Source of the DNA: Bacillus ndiopicus
Lineage (GTDB): Bacteria > Bacillota > Bacilli > Bacillales_A > Planococcaceae
Assembly (NCBI RefSeq): GCF_000612805.1
Contig: NZ_HG964406.1
Coordinates: 186,001-250,000, forward strand
DNA length: 64,000 nt
Direction of reading: 5' to 3'
Made by a program: the position numbers and the translations under genes. Under the pieces are notes generated by a model. It was not told the DNA's origin, did not search any database, and worked only from the letters and a program-made list of their open reading frames with translations. How positions within the stretch are numbered: the stretch's first letter is position 1; each line of letters opens with the position of its first letter. Below are positions 46,546 to 55,738 of the stretch, piece by piece.

Positions 46546-46571
46546 AATTTTCTTCACAATATTAATTCTGT

Positions 46572-46609
46572 TAGGTACCATGTTTAAATTTCATAGAACA
46601 TGGTACCTA
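46572..46609. terminator. Perfect inverted repeat after the 535-residue gene
   Basis: TAGGTACCATGTT pairs perfectly with AACATGGTACCTA (13 bp, 12-nt loop). A weak T tract follows on the plus strand. Probable terminator. Confidence 0.55.
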
Positions 46610-46698
46610 TGTTAATTTAATTACTAATAATCTCCTCTATCAGTATCTTATATTAAGGACCACTGGGCAGCTTTTAGTTGAGGTCGAAGTCATTGCAG

Positions 46699-47844
46699 TT
46701 AAATGGACATTTTATGAGCCAACACAATGGCATTTACAGCTAATACAATATCCTTGGCTACCAATTGTTCATTCAGCTTCAAATGAAGTTGCAAGGTAGA
46801 AACTGGTAAATTTTTAGTAGAAACAGTGAGCTCTATCTCTTGAGATGAAAGCTCCTTTGCTTGCATAATTTGCAGCCAGGGAATAAAGTCTGGTAATGAT
46901 TTATCCTCTGAAGGATCTATTTCCATACCATCCTTCCCAATAGGTGAATGTCCATCAAAATATTCAATCATAAGCACAGCAGAAGAGGAGGTACTATCCC
47001 TCTTCAATGTCGTGACCTCCTCCAGTTGATGGCGTGAGGTTTTTTTAGAACCGATAACCACATTCCACAAGATCATTAGCAGTGAAGGAATGAGAAAGCC
47101 GAGCACCGCCAACCAACCACTGGAGGTTTTTACATAGACGGTAAAAAAGAGGGCTGCAGACAGAATGGCAAGCAACCAGATGTAGAGCTCCTGCCTCCAT
47201 TTGGACTGACGCTTACTAGATGCTGGAGGAATAGACTGTGCTGGTTGAATTTCCGGAGCGCGCTCAGTTTGAGTTACCATACGTTCTCTCCATCGCAAAT
47301 GCTCCCCATTCAACATATAAAAGTTTTCAGCTACTTCCTGCCAAACCTTCTCCTGTGAGGGATGAGGCGACTGCCAGAGAGTAACGTACTCTTGAATGTC
47401 TTTCAAATAAAGAGTGGGATCCCCCGTGAACGAGAAATATTGCGAAAGTTCCAGATAAATAACAGGAGCAGAATACCGCTGGACATGGGTCGATAAGGTT
47501 TCAAGCCACTCATGTACTGGAGCAGCAAGCGAAGGGAAACGAGCCAGCGTACCAGGTAAATTCAGGCGCAACTGTTCTGCAGCATCCTTCCACGTAATCT
47601 GCCATTGGAATGCCTCAGAAAAGGATTCCCACTCAGGCAGTTCCTCCATATCCGGTTGATCCATATGGGGCTGAATTTTGCTCCATGCCTGCATAAGCTG
47701 CTCGCTATAGCCCTGGAACTGCTCTTGGCTGACCAGACAAAACCATACTGGAGCAAGAAAATTATTCGTCTCGAAAGCTATATTCTCATAATCGACTGAA
47801 TCTGCATCGGTATTTGTAACGCTCAGAAATGTTCGGTTTCCCAT
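46699..47844 (-). CDS. Hypothetical protein with two central membrane helices
   Basis: This 381-residue protein begins MGNRTFLSVTNTDADSVDYE. It has a Trp-rich soluble N-terminal domain (about 1-200), a Pro/Ser linker and two hydrophobic helices (about 220-240 and 245-262). A C-terminal beta-rich domain follows (about 295-381). The ATG at 47844 has SD GAAGGGGAT. The gene is visibly more GC-rich, with more Trp and Pro, than its neighbours, suggesting a different origin. The start resembles short conserved families that often accompany secreted toxins as immunity-type proteins, but I cannot name the family securely. Confidence 0.55.
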   Translation of the reverse strand: MGNRTFLSVTNTDADSVDYENIAFETNNFLAPVWFCLVSQEQFQGYSEQLMQAWSKIQPHMDQPDMEELPEWESFSEAFQWQITWKDAAEQLRLNLPGTLARFPSLAAPVHEWLETLSTHVQRYSAPVIYLELSQYFSFTGDPTLYLKDIQEYVTLWQSPHPSQEKVWQEVAENFYMLNGEHLRWRERMVTQTERAPEIQPAQSIPPASSKRQSKWRQELYIWLLAILSAALFFTVYVKTSSGWLAVLGFLIPSLLMILWNVVIGSKKTSRHQLEEVTTLKRDSTSSSAVLMIEYFDGHSPIGKDGMEIDPSEDKSLPDFIPWLQIMQAKELSSQEIELTVSTKNLPVSTLQLHLKLNEQLVAKDIVLAVNAIVLAHKMSI

Positions 47845-48061
47845 ATAAAATCCCCTTCTTCTATCTTCTTTCATTTAAGGTTGAAGTTATTATGTATTTT
47901 GTTCTTTTATTCATTTTGAGTCGTTGATATTAGAATTTTATCAACATATGCTTCGTTTATTTTATCTCAATTCAACTTCTTAATTTTAGAAAATAACAAG
48001 TTTCCATAGACTAATAAGTAACTATAGTTTCTGGCCTTTTTTAAATATGTAGAAAGTTTTT

Positions 48062-48361
48062 TTAAATTAGGATATTTCCAATTATTTTTTGAAATTTATT
48101 GTTTATTATATTCACTAAGTCCATATCCGTCTCATTTGCAAATAATTTTGCATTAATCCGAACATCTGCTAGCTTATCCTTCATCTTATCTAAATCCTTT
48201 TCAACTGCTTCCTCACTCTTTTTCCGTTGAAATAGCTCTAATAATGCACTTGCTTCTAGTGATAAAGAGAGCGTTAGATTCTTAGGATTATGGATTTGCC
48301 GCTAGTTACGTTGCTCTTTGGATTTAAAAATATTACCAGTTAATCACTCTAACTCACTCAT
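48062..48361 (-). pseudogene. MazG-like nucleotide pyrophosphohydrolase with two nonsense codons
   Basis: From ATG at 48361 the frame reads MSELE, TGA, LTGNIFKSKEQRN, TAG, RQIHNPKNLTLSLSLEASAL and on to a TAA at 48062. The pattern matches small MazG-like phosphatases (RNWRQFHNPKNLALSLSLEA...ELLELFQ...EEELADV). The second stop replaces the conserved Trp. The start lies 1 nt after the stop of the DUF2075 fragment, so it was the second gene of that operon. Function is lost unless stops are read through. Confidence 0.8.
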
Positions 48362-48362
48362 G

Positions 48363-49322
48363 CTATTCACCTACTTCTTGATATTCTAAAAGTTTATTAC
48401 GTAATGCTTCATCACTTGAATAAATGTACAGCCCCTTAATTCCACGCTTCATTAAGATGTTGATCGAATTTAGGACGATTTTTTCCTTTGCTTCATTTAC
48501 ATTTTTAATTCCGTCCATACCTGTATACGCACCTTTATCCATATACTTACTCGTATCAATGATGATTTCATCTTTGGCAGCATCATATTGAACAGATGGC
48601 CCAAGCACTACCCCAACATAATTTAAATCAAAGCCTTGTATTGTATAAATTGAGCCGGCCTCATGAACCGTTTCAGCTTTTTCAGCCCACGTATATTTCG
48701 TACTTGTTGTATTCCATGGTAGTTGGTATTCACCATTTGATTCCTTCACGTAGTATGTCCCACCGTCTTTTTTATGTATGTAATCAAACGTTGATACAAC
48801 ACGACTTAAACCGTGCTTTGTATTTTTTGCTTTAATTTCATCATGCATGTCTTTCATCGATTCAAACACTTTAAATTCATAGTTTTTATCTTTAGGAAGC
48901 GGCATTAATTTTTTACGCTTGAATTCGTTAATCCAATTAATTACGTCATCATTAGCCTGCATGCGGAATTGATTGGTTAACTGATATTCTTCGTGAAGTG
49001 TGCTTAATTTTTTGAGCTCTTCTAATATTGCTGCTCCCCATAGACTCTTCAGTTTCAACACTTGATCTTGGTCATAAATGATGACAACTACTTTCGCTAG
49101 CTTCAACAGCTCCTCTAAATGATTATTTCCATGGAAGTTATTATAAGTATCTGGCTTTGTTAACAGTAAATGCGCTTCATCAACGAAAATGATATCAGCC
49201 TTTTTGTTCTCTTTTTGCAACGTATTAATCAATGATGTAGGCTTTGCAAAGTTTTTCCCTTTTAAATGCTTTACCTGTTTAGCTATATTTTTATACGTTT
49301 TAAACATTTCCTCCTGGTTCAC
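48363..49322 (-). pseudogene. DUF2075 helicase-like fragment lacking Walker A
   Basis: The 319 codons carry the later ATPase motifs of DUF2075 (superfamily 1-like) proteins: Walker B KADIIFVDEAHLLLTK, TNQFRMQANDDVINWI and the C-terminal AGSIYTIQGFDLNYVGVVLG. The P-loop segment that should precede them is missing. The frame begins right where the GIY-YIG ORF ends. Full-length relatives fuse GIY-YIG, P-loop and this part in one protein of about 650 residues, so an internal deletion of roughly 150 codons plus a frame change is the simplest explanation. Confidence 0.7.
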
Positions 49323-49324
49323 AG

Positions 49325-49798
49325 TTAAATAATTTTCTGTACGATATAAGTTTGAAGATGCTTCTTCAGTTCAATCACATGTAGCTCATTGTCGACTAGC
49401 TTTTGTTCATGTAGTTTTTGCCAAAGTTCTTTAAATAATTGTTGATCGTAGTAAGGCTTGTTGTAATAGTTGTGCGTAAAATCACTAGCTGTTTTACTTT
49501 TATTTTGAAGTGTGTATTTTTCATCACCTAGAAAGTAGTTAATCAGCTTTGTCTCTAGATGAAAGGTTGCCGAACGATTAAAGTGTTCATGCTTAATCAA
49601 ATTTACTTGGTTAATATTTTTCCGCGCTTTTAAATGAGCTTTCATACGATTTTTAAAATAAACAGTTTCACCAATATAAGCTTCTTTATTGCCATTTAAA
49701 ACATAAATAACTGGATAATTTAAATACTGCTCTTTGTTGTTGATTTGATTAATACTTTCTTGTATAAAAGGCCATGTTAGTATTTCGATAGCTTCCAT
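49325..49798 (-). pseudogene. GIY-YIG nuclease N-terminal fragment
   Basis: The 157 codons include VIYVLNGNKEAYIGETVYFKN, the GIY-YIG core with Tyr, Tyr-Ile-Gly and a following Arg (NRMKAH). The Glu that completes the site may be in HLETKLINYF. The ATG at 49798 has SD AAGGAG. The fragment ends at a stop beside the DUF2075 piece; the conserved continuation YRTENYLT is present in another frame at the junction. It was once one protein with 48363-49322. Limited nuclease activity of the separate domain cannot be excluded. Confidence 0.65.
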
Positions 49799-49962
49799 TT
49801 CTTTACTCCTTATCATAATACTCTGGTTAAAATCTAAATATAACGTTAACTAATTGCAATTTTGTTTTCATTTTATCATAATTAATCCTTTTTTCACTTG
49901 TGATAGATTGCTGATTAAGAGGAACTTACAAAGTTGATATTGAAAGGTTATACAGTGAATAG

Positions 49963-50133
49963 CAGTATAAAGATGATTGCTTATTGTTATTTGAAGTAGG
50001 TGCAAGCTTGAAGGAAATGCAAGATTGTTTAGACCATAGTCACGTACAAACACCAATGAAGATCTATGCATATGTTACTCAAAAAACAAAAGAAGAAGGC
50101 ACCAATAAATTCTACAGCTTTGTGAGCATATAA
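49963..50133 (+). pseudogene. C-terminal remnant of a tyrosine recombinase (integrase)
   Basis: The frame reads LLLFEVGASLKEMQDCLDHS, then HVQTPMKIYAYVTQKTKEEG to a TAA. This is the end of a phage-type integrase: LFEAGAS...VQ..LGHS...TTMxxYTHVT. The catalytic Tyr is in IYAY. The conserved Gly-His is Asp-His here. The Arg-His-x-x-His part upstream is scrambled by stops. It originally lay close to the tmRNA-type attachment site, from which it is now separated by an IS insertion. Confidence 0.75.
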
Positions 50134-50270
50134 ATAGAAAATTCTATTCGATAGTAACATCGGGTTGTTGTAATTAACTGCAGTTTAATGCAATAGGCAA
50201 AATAAAAACCCTTGGTATGAAGTGTCCACTATTCGGGGTTCAGTTCACAATGTAGGTGCATTTTTTTCTA

Positions 50271-51588
50271 TGTTTAAATATACTGCAGAAGATAAATTAA
50301 AAGCAGTTGAGCGTTATTTAAATGGAAGAGAAAGTGCTAATGAAATCGCTAAATTTTTGGAGGCGGATCATAAAGCAATCCTTAAATGGATTAAACAATA
50401 TGAATACCATGGTGTGGAAGCTTTTTCTCAACCATATACAAATTACACACTAACATTTAAATTGGGTGTACTAAATTTTATGATTGAAAACGGTACGTCC
50501 TTAAACGAAACGACAGCGATTTTTAAGATACCTGTCCCTTCAACAATTAGTGTTTGGAGAAAGCAAAATGAAACAAAAGGATTAAATGCCCTTCAATCAA
50601 AGAAAAAGGGGCGTCCATCCAAGAAAAAAGAATTCAATAAACAATCGAAACAAGCACCAGTTGAGGGCTCTACCGAAGCACTTGAAGCACGTATTAAACA
50701 ACTAGAAATGGAAAATAAGTATTTAAAAAAAGTTGAATGCCATAGTTCAACACAAGGAAAAATCACCAAACAAGACACAGAAAAAGTAGTCTATGAGTTA
50801 AGGCATAAATATTTGGTGAAAGCTCTTGTAAAACTCGCTGGCATTCCACGAAGTGCGCACTATATTTTAGTAAAATGTATGAATCGACCGGATCCAAATG
50901 CCGATTTAAAAGTGGAAATAAAGGCGATTTATGAAGAACATGAAGGGCGTTATGGCTATCGTCGTATTCGTGACGAACTAGCGAATCGTGGACAAAAAGT
51001 GAATCATAAAGAAGTGTAACGTATCATGAAAGAGCTTGGTTTAAAATGCTTAGTACGTATGAAAAAATATAAATCCTTTAAAGGAAACGTTGGCAAAATT
51101 GCGCCAAATATTTTAGACCGCAATTTTAAAGCAGATGCCCCCAAATAAAAAAAGTAACAGACATTGCGGAATTTAAATTATTTGGTGAGAAACTTTATTT
51201 GTCGCCAGTTTTAGATTTATTTAACCGGAAAATTATCACGTATACAATTGGCTCTAGACCAACCTACTCACTTGTTTCAGACATGTTGGACAAAGCGTTC
51301 GAACGTTTACCTAAGCACCACCACCTACTTATGCATTCCGATCAAGGCTGGCACTATCAAATGAAGAAGTATCGTCGCTCCTTAGAATCAAAAAGGATTT
51401 TTCAAAGTATGTCTCGTAAAGGACACTGTTATGACAACTCTGTCATGGAAAACTTCTTTGGAATTATGAAATCAGAATTCCTTTACATGAGAGAATTTAA
51501 AAGTATAAAGCATTTTAAAATAGAATTAGAAAAATATATCAATTACTATAATACGAAACGGATTAAGGCAAAATTAAAAACGAGTTCA
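50271..51588 (+). pseudogene. IS3-family transposase OrfAB, inactivated
   Basis: The OrfA part has a helix-turn-helix (AEDKLKAVERYLNGRESANE) and a leucine-zipper region (ALEARIKQLEMENKYLKKVE). The OrfB part has HEGRYGYRRIRDELANRG and is stopped at 51017. It resumes in other frames with LSPVLDLFNRKIITYTIG, LLMHSDQGWHYQ (second Asp) and GHCYDNSVMENFFGIMKSEF (catalytic Glu). The first DDE Asp segment near 51150 is lost in a small deletion/frameshift. The C-terminus VQYRTRFTQAT* lies beyond the nested IS at 52623-52656. Confidence 0.8.
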
Positions 51589-51626
51589 GTGCAATACGAG
51601 GACACTGAAAAAGTCCACAAGATGAC

Positions 51627-51670
51627 AAAAGCGATTGTGAGAACGGATTTACGTTTTCACAATCGCTTTT
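51627..51670 (+). terminator. Left subterminal hairpin of the IS1182-like element
   Basis: AAAAGCGATTGTGA and TCACAATCGCTTTT form a perfect 14-bp stem, followed by a T-rich run. It could block read-through from outside into the transposase gene. Confidence 0.7.
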
Positions 51671-51718
51671 TCTTTCATTATAGTATAATAAGAAAAACTT
51701 ACTAGAGGTGGTGGGACC

Positions 51719-52515
51719 ATGATTTCCAAACAAGAAACATTAAATTTAAGTCCTTATATGGCATTGTATGAGTTAATCATTCCGAAAGATAATATGCTTC
51801 GCCAAATCAATGAACTCGTTGATTTTTCATTTATTTTAGACGAACTAAAATCAAAGTATTGTTTGGATAATGGTAGAAATGCTATTCCACCTATTCGTAT
51901 GTTCAAATATTTACTGTTAAAAGCGATACATGATCTGTCGGATGCCAATCTAATTGAACGTTCAAAATACGATATGTCCTTCAAATATTTTTTAGATATG
52001 GCACCTGAAGAAGATGTCATAGATTCAAGTTCCCTGACAAAATTCCGTCGTCTTCGCCTTCAAGACATGAATTTATTAGATTTATTGATTGGTAAGACAG
52101 TTGAAATTGCGTTAGAGAGAGGTCTTATCACGAGTAAAACGATTATTGTTGATGCGACACATACAAAAGCCCGTTACAATCAAAAATCACCGAAAGAATT
52201 TTTACAAGAAAAATCTAAAAATGTAAAACATAAACAATTCACAAAGGGTTCTATAAAGAAGGATCAAAAAGTAAAACATACTCTATCAGAGTTAAATCTA
52301 TGGAACATAAGGAGCAAATTCGTCTTCAAGAAACAGATGAATTCAAAACCCTTTCGAAAAAACGTTATAAAATTGAAGCAAAAAATAGTAAAATTAAAAA
52401 CCCACATGGTTATAAAACAGCAAAATCAGTGGGTCTATTTGGTATGGAAATTCAAGGTGCAACAACGATATTTGCGGTGAATCTCAAACGGATATTAAAA
52501 CTTCTAAACGAGTAA
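51719..52515 (+). pseudogene. IS1182-family transposase, internally deleted
   Basis: The N-terminal part (MISKQETLNLSPYMALYELI...) carries NELVDFSFILDELKSKYC and DLSDANLIERSKYDMSFKYF, typical of IS1182/IS1380-like DDE transposases. It also has the first catalytic Asp in KTIIVDATHTKARYN. The C-terminal part EFKTLSKKRYKIEAKNSKIK...PHGYKTAKSVGLFGMEIQGA is in another frame from 52300. The central region with the second Asp is missing, so the element is not autonomous. Confidence 0.8.
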
Positions 52516-52530
52516 AAGTAGGAAAGGAAA

Positions 52531-52574
52531 GAAGGCACATTCTGTTCAAATCGAACGGAATGTGCCTTCTTTTT
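52531..52574 (+). terminator. Right subterminal hairpin/terminator of the IS1182-like element
   Basis: GAAGGCACATTC pairs perfectly with GAATGTGCCTTC, followed by TTTTTG. Confidence 0.8.
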
Positions 52575-52742
52575 GTCTAAAAAACCAAGAGTTATAAAAA
52601 ACGTAAGTTTTTCAGTGTCCTCGTGCAATACCGAACTCGTTTTACCCAAGCTACCTAATGAAATAACCGTGTCTAACTTATAGGGGTCACTTCAATAACA
52701 CAAGGGTTTTGACATTCATTGAGTCTCATTGAAATCGTATTA

Positions 52743-52764
52743 TGGAGACGGCGGGAGTCGAACC
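52743..52764 (-). other. tmRNA (ssrA) 3'-end attachment site
   Basis: Read on the minus strand, GGTTCGACTCCCGCCGTCTC followed by CA equals the conserved last bases of tmRNA (T arm plus acceptor stem). The sequence upstream on that strand is not ssrA, so this is the duplicated att copy left by site-specific integration, not the gene itself. By the usual geometry the element lies to its right, toward an intact ssrA outside the window. The integrase remnant on the left suggests a second, tandem element. Confidence 0.8.
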
Positions 52765-52813
52765 AATCGTCTCTAAGTATTGATATATCAATAGCTGCGG
52801 GGGCAATTGATTT

Positions 52814-52836
52814 TTTTGACTACGTTTTTGACTACG
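52814..52836. repeat. Direct repeats beside the att site
   Basis: TTTTGACTACG occurs twice with a 12-bp period (52814-52824 and 52826-52836), about 50 bp from the tmRNA-like site. They are possible integrase arm-type sites. Confidence 0.5.
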
Positions 52837-52863
52837 TTTATTAGTATAAATTTTAATTAAGAC

Positions 52864-53859
52864 TTAAAATAACGTTCCCTGATCATACAATGTTGTTTCA
52901 AATACTCTAGGTATTTTTTTACTTTTCAATTTCTCTGTATAATTTAAAAATTGTTCCTTTATTTCTCCCATTTTTAAAATAATTATCTTATAGTCTTCTG
53001 GTTGATTAAGTACAATTACTCCATCTTCTTTAATTAATTCTAAATTTCCTTGACTTGCAACTTGTTCCTTATCAACTTCTAATACTACTGGTGTAAATAA
53101 AATCCTTTTTTGTTCCCTAGTAAATTGAATAGTATGCTGTGTCCCGCTTTTTATTGGTGTTTGAACCGGGCATACCCCTAAAGATAAGCCACTTTGAATC
53201 CTGTCTCGTTTAACAAAACTTCCTTTTCCTACAGGCTGTCCTATCCCAGTTTCTGATAGTAATAATCCTCTATTTTTGATGATTTTTTCAGCTAGGTTTT
53301 TATTTTTTGCTGGATAGATTTTAGATAAATCCCCAGCCAAAACAGCTATAGTACGTCCTTCTTTTACCCTTAAAGCGCCTTCGTGACCTGCTGTATCAAT
53401 TCCTAATGCTAATCCACTAACAATTGTATATCCCATTTCTGCAAAAGTTGCAGCTATTTTTCTACTAGAATTTTCTCCTGTAGGTGTAGGTTCACGTGTT
53501 CCTACAACTGCAACCATATCAAGATCTTTCAATAATTCAATGTTACCTTTTGCATATAGAATAGCTGGAGGATCTTTTATAAAGCGTAAAGAAATAGGAT
53601 AATACTCGCTATCAATAGTGATAACTTCTATTTCATTTATCCTTTGTAATTCCAAAATATTCAATGCTTTTTCACGAGCTTGCTGAATACTCTCTTCATC
53701 TAATAAATATTTTTTTATAGATGGCTTTAACGTTTGAAGAAAAGATCGATTGTTTATTAAATTAAAATCTGTGTATGGATGCTGAAAGTACAATTCTTTT
53801 ACGGCAATATTCCCAACACCTTTTATACAGCTAAAGGTTAACCAAAAAAGGTTATTCAT
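52864..53859 (-). CDS. DprA/Smf-like nucleotide-binding protein
   Basis: This 331-residue protein has the DprA Rossmann domain (about 75-280). It shows YPISLRFIKDPPAILYAKGN, VAVVGTREPTPTG, YTIVSGLALGIDTAGHEGAL, TIAVLAGDLSKIYPAKN and KRDRIQSGLS. The usual RNR of RNRIIAGLS is changed to RDR. The short N-terminal part is helical. The tail after 285 is not the usual winged helix. True DprA loads RecA on incoming ssDNA, but here the gene is the last of an island operon with a PRTase-HAD fusion and a nuclease. A nucleotide-sensing or defence role is therefore more likely (inference). The ATG at 53859 has SD GGAGAG. Confidence 0.8.
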   Translation of the reverse strand: MNNLFWLTFSCIKGVGNIAVKELYFQHPYTDFNLINNRSFLQTLKPSIKKYLLDEESIQQAREKALNILELQRINEIEVITIDSEYYPISLRFIKDPPAILYAKGNIELLKDLDMVAVVGTREPTPTGENSSRKIAATFAEMGYTIVSGLALGIDTAGHEGALRVKEGRTIAVLAGDLSKIYPAKNKNLAEKIIKNRGLLLSETGIGQPVGKGSFVKRDRIQSGLSLGVCPVQTPIKSGTQHTIQFTREQKRILFTPVVLEVDKEQVASQGNLELIKEDGVIVLNQPEDYKIIILKMGEIKEQFLNYTEKLKSKKIPRVFETTLYDQGTLF

Positions 53860-53878
53860 ACAAACACTCTCCATTTAA

Positions 53879-55603
53879 TTAAGAACTAGTTATAAGCCCC
53901 TCTAAAGTATCAATTATCTCATCAAGATTATTATTCTTAATTATATAAGCCGCCATTTTCGCAGCATGGCTAGCATCTAAATCAACTTGCTCATTGCCAA
54001 TAGTTAAAACATCTGTTGGGTCAACTCCCAATTTATATGCACAACTAATAAACGGATCTGGGAAAGGTTTAGTTCTAAAACAACTATATCTTGTAATTAA
54101 AACATCATAATCATAATTGTATAAACTTAAAATTTTCTCAGCATATGCTTTTTTAGCACGAGTAACAATTCCTATTTTAATTCCATTGTTTTTTAATTTT
54201 GCTAGAATCTCTGAGGAAATTAATTCTCTAGAATTTCCAATTATAAAACGTTCATCACTACTAGTAAAAAAACTTTTAAATCTTATTGTTTCCAGACTAT
54301 CAGTTTGAATTAATGTGTTATCCAAATCAAAAATAACTGCTTTTGCTCGGCTAAAATCCTGTGAAAAATATCCATATGAATCTGTATGATTCCAATAATT
54401 ATTTTGTTCTATATATTCGTTAAATATCTCTTTATAATTCCGAGATCTTCCACCAGTTATTTTTTTAATCCAAAAATTTATCCCACTAGCATTATTAAAT
54501 CTAGGGACATATTCATCTCCATTTTCAGAAATAAAGCCCTTCAGAAGATATTGTTCTGCTGGACAAGCTTGTGTATGAGCAATCGGTACTACTGTTACTT
54601 TAGTTGCTCCAGCCTCTAACAACTTTCTTACACACTCACTTGTAGTAACTCCCGTGGTGTAAATATCATCTAATAAAATTATATGCCCTTCAACTTCTGC
54701 TGTACAATCAAAAGCACCTTTTACACAATTATATTTTTCTTCATATGTTCTGTATTGTTTTGGGGTTTCATAATCATCTATTGTTTCTAGAATATTAAAA
54801 TCTAAAGGAATATCTCCTGTGTAGAAATCTTCAAAACCAAAAAAACGGTGTTGCTGGTTAGGTCTAGGTGGTATGGCTGTAATTAATGTTATATCCTCAA
54901 TATTAGATAATACTTCTAAAAGCAGTTTATTAAAAAGAACAAAGATAGCTTTTCTAGCCCCCCGTACCTCTCCATTTACTTCAAATTTAAATTCTTTTAA
55001 GCTCCTACTTAATAAGTGGATATATTGCCTATTATCAGCTACTTTAAACGATCTTCCTGCAAATACTACTTCATATTGTGTATTTGTAATACGGTTATTA
55101 TCTTCGAATGTGTAGTACGTATACGGTAAAGACTGTGCATTAGGCAAACCAATTCGTTCCATAAAATATGAACTACCATTGAAATCTTTATAAACAAAAT
55201 CTATAAAATCTTCTATTCCCCATATTTCATCAGGCATATGTTCATGCTGTAGAAGATTATTATCCCCTTCAGTTTCTATATAAATAGTAGAAAAATTTAG
55301 TTCAGTCCAGGATTTGATTCTATCTGTATTCGTAGTAATTACGATGGCTTCAAACTCCCCTGATTCCATTTCTTCATGAATAAATCTTGAAGAAAATATT
55401 TCTATAGAATCAAAGCTATTACAAATATAGGCAAACTGTACATTGGATACTTCAATATCAATGTCACAAAAAAGTAAATATGGCTTTTTTTCTAGCAAAT
55501 CAGCTATAGCTTGTTTGTTAATTGGACTATTTATCCAATCCGTTGAACCTGTAAAGTCTGCTATAATATAAGAATTTCTAATGTCTTTATTTAGCAATAA
55601 CAT
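53879..55603 (-). CDS. Phosphoribosyltransferase-HAD fusion protein
   Basis: This is a 574-residue multidomain protein. An N-terminal domain (about 1-160) is unrecognised. The middle has a type I PRTase fold with the PRPP loop IILLDDIYTTGVTTSECVRK (about 310-330), preceded by LITAIPPRPNQQHRF. The C-terminus (about 420-574) is a HAD hydrolase with the nucleophile Asp in AVIFDLDNTLIQTD, IGIVTRAKKAYAEK, a Lys in RTKPFPDPF and the acidic VLTIGNEQVDLDASHA. The two enzymes could transfer and then remove phosphoribosyl groups or process a nucleotide signal. It is followed after 19 nt by the dprA-like gene and preceded by a nuclease gene, which implies a common system. SD AAAAGGGG supports the start. 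Confidence 0.8.
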   Translation of the reverse strand: MLLLNKDIRNSYIIADFTGSTDWINSPINKQAIADLLEKKPYLLFCDIDIEVSNVQFAYICNSFDSIEIFSSRFIHEEMESGEFEAIVITTNTDRIKSWTELNFSTIYIETEGDNNLLQHEHMPDEIWGIEDFIDFVYKDFNGSSYFMERIGLPNAQSLPYTYYTFEDNNRITNTQYEVVFAGRSFKVADNRQYIHLLSRSLKEFKFEVNGEVRGARKAIFVLFNKLLLEVLSNIEDITLITAIPPRPNQQHRFFGFEDFYTGDIPLDFNILETIDDYETPKQYRTYEEKYNCVKGAFDCTAEVEGHIILLDDIYTTGVTTSECVRKLLEAGATKVTVVPIAHTQACPAEQYLLKGFISENGDEYVPRFNNASGINFWIKKITGGRSRNYKEIFNEYIEQNNYWNHTDSYGYFSQDFSRAKAVIFDLDNTLIQTDSLETIRFKSFFTSSDERFIIGNSRELISSEILAKLKNNGIKIGIVTRAKKAYAEKILSLYNYDYDVLITRYSCFRTKPFPDPFISCAYKLGVDPTDVLTIGNEQVDLDASHAAKMAAYIIKNNNLDEIIDTLEGLITSS

Positions 55604-55738
55604 TTAAACCCACCCCTTTTAAAATGTAGTTATATATAGTTTAACTATTATATTTAAAATGGTATAGGTGGATAATTTTGATTTTTATTGCAATTAAATC
55701 TGAATATTATTAAATAATTATTATATTAGGAACCTCTC

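Larger units (their letters stand above)
51598..52622 (+). mobile_element. IS1182-like element nested in the IS3 transposase gene
   Basis: Terminal inverted repeats GAGGACACTGAAAAA (left) and TTTTTCAGTGTCCTC (right) are identical over 15 bp. The flanking GTGCAATAC occurs at 51589-51597 and 52623-52631, a perfect 9-bp target-site duplication. Subterminal hairpins lie at 51627-51670 and 52531-52569. The element is about 1025 bp, shorter than usual for the family because the transposase has an internal deletion. Confidence 0.85.
50218..52694 (+). mobile_element. IS3-family (IS150-like) element, interrupted
   Basis: The left end TGAAGTGTCCACTATTCGGG and the right end, read inward as TGAAGTGACCCCTATAAG, are imperfect terminal inverted repeats. 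Between them lies an IS3 transposase gene, broken by stops and by the IS1182-like insertion at 51598-52622. The flanks AAAACCCTTG (left) and CAAGGGTTTT (right) are the two arms of a hairpin, so the element entered the loop of what was probably the integrase terminator. No clear 3-bp target duplication is visible (GTA versus ATA). Confidence 0.8.

Noticed and set aside
52765-52860. Possible remainder of a tmRNA gene to the right of the 3'-end match
   Set aside because: The sequence beyond the 22 bases does not show the tag-coding or tRNA-like 5' portions, so it was called an attachment-site copy only.
52864-53859. Genuine competence gene dprA
   Set aside because: Its island location, operon partners, altered RDR motif and missing winged-helix tail argue against the chromosomal competence protein.
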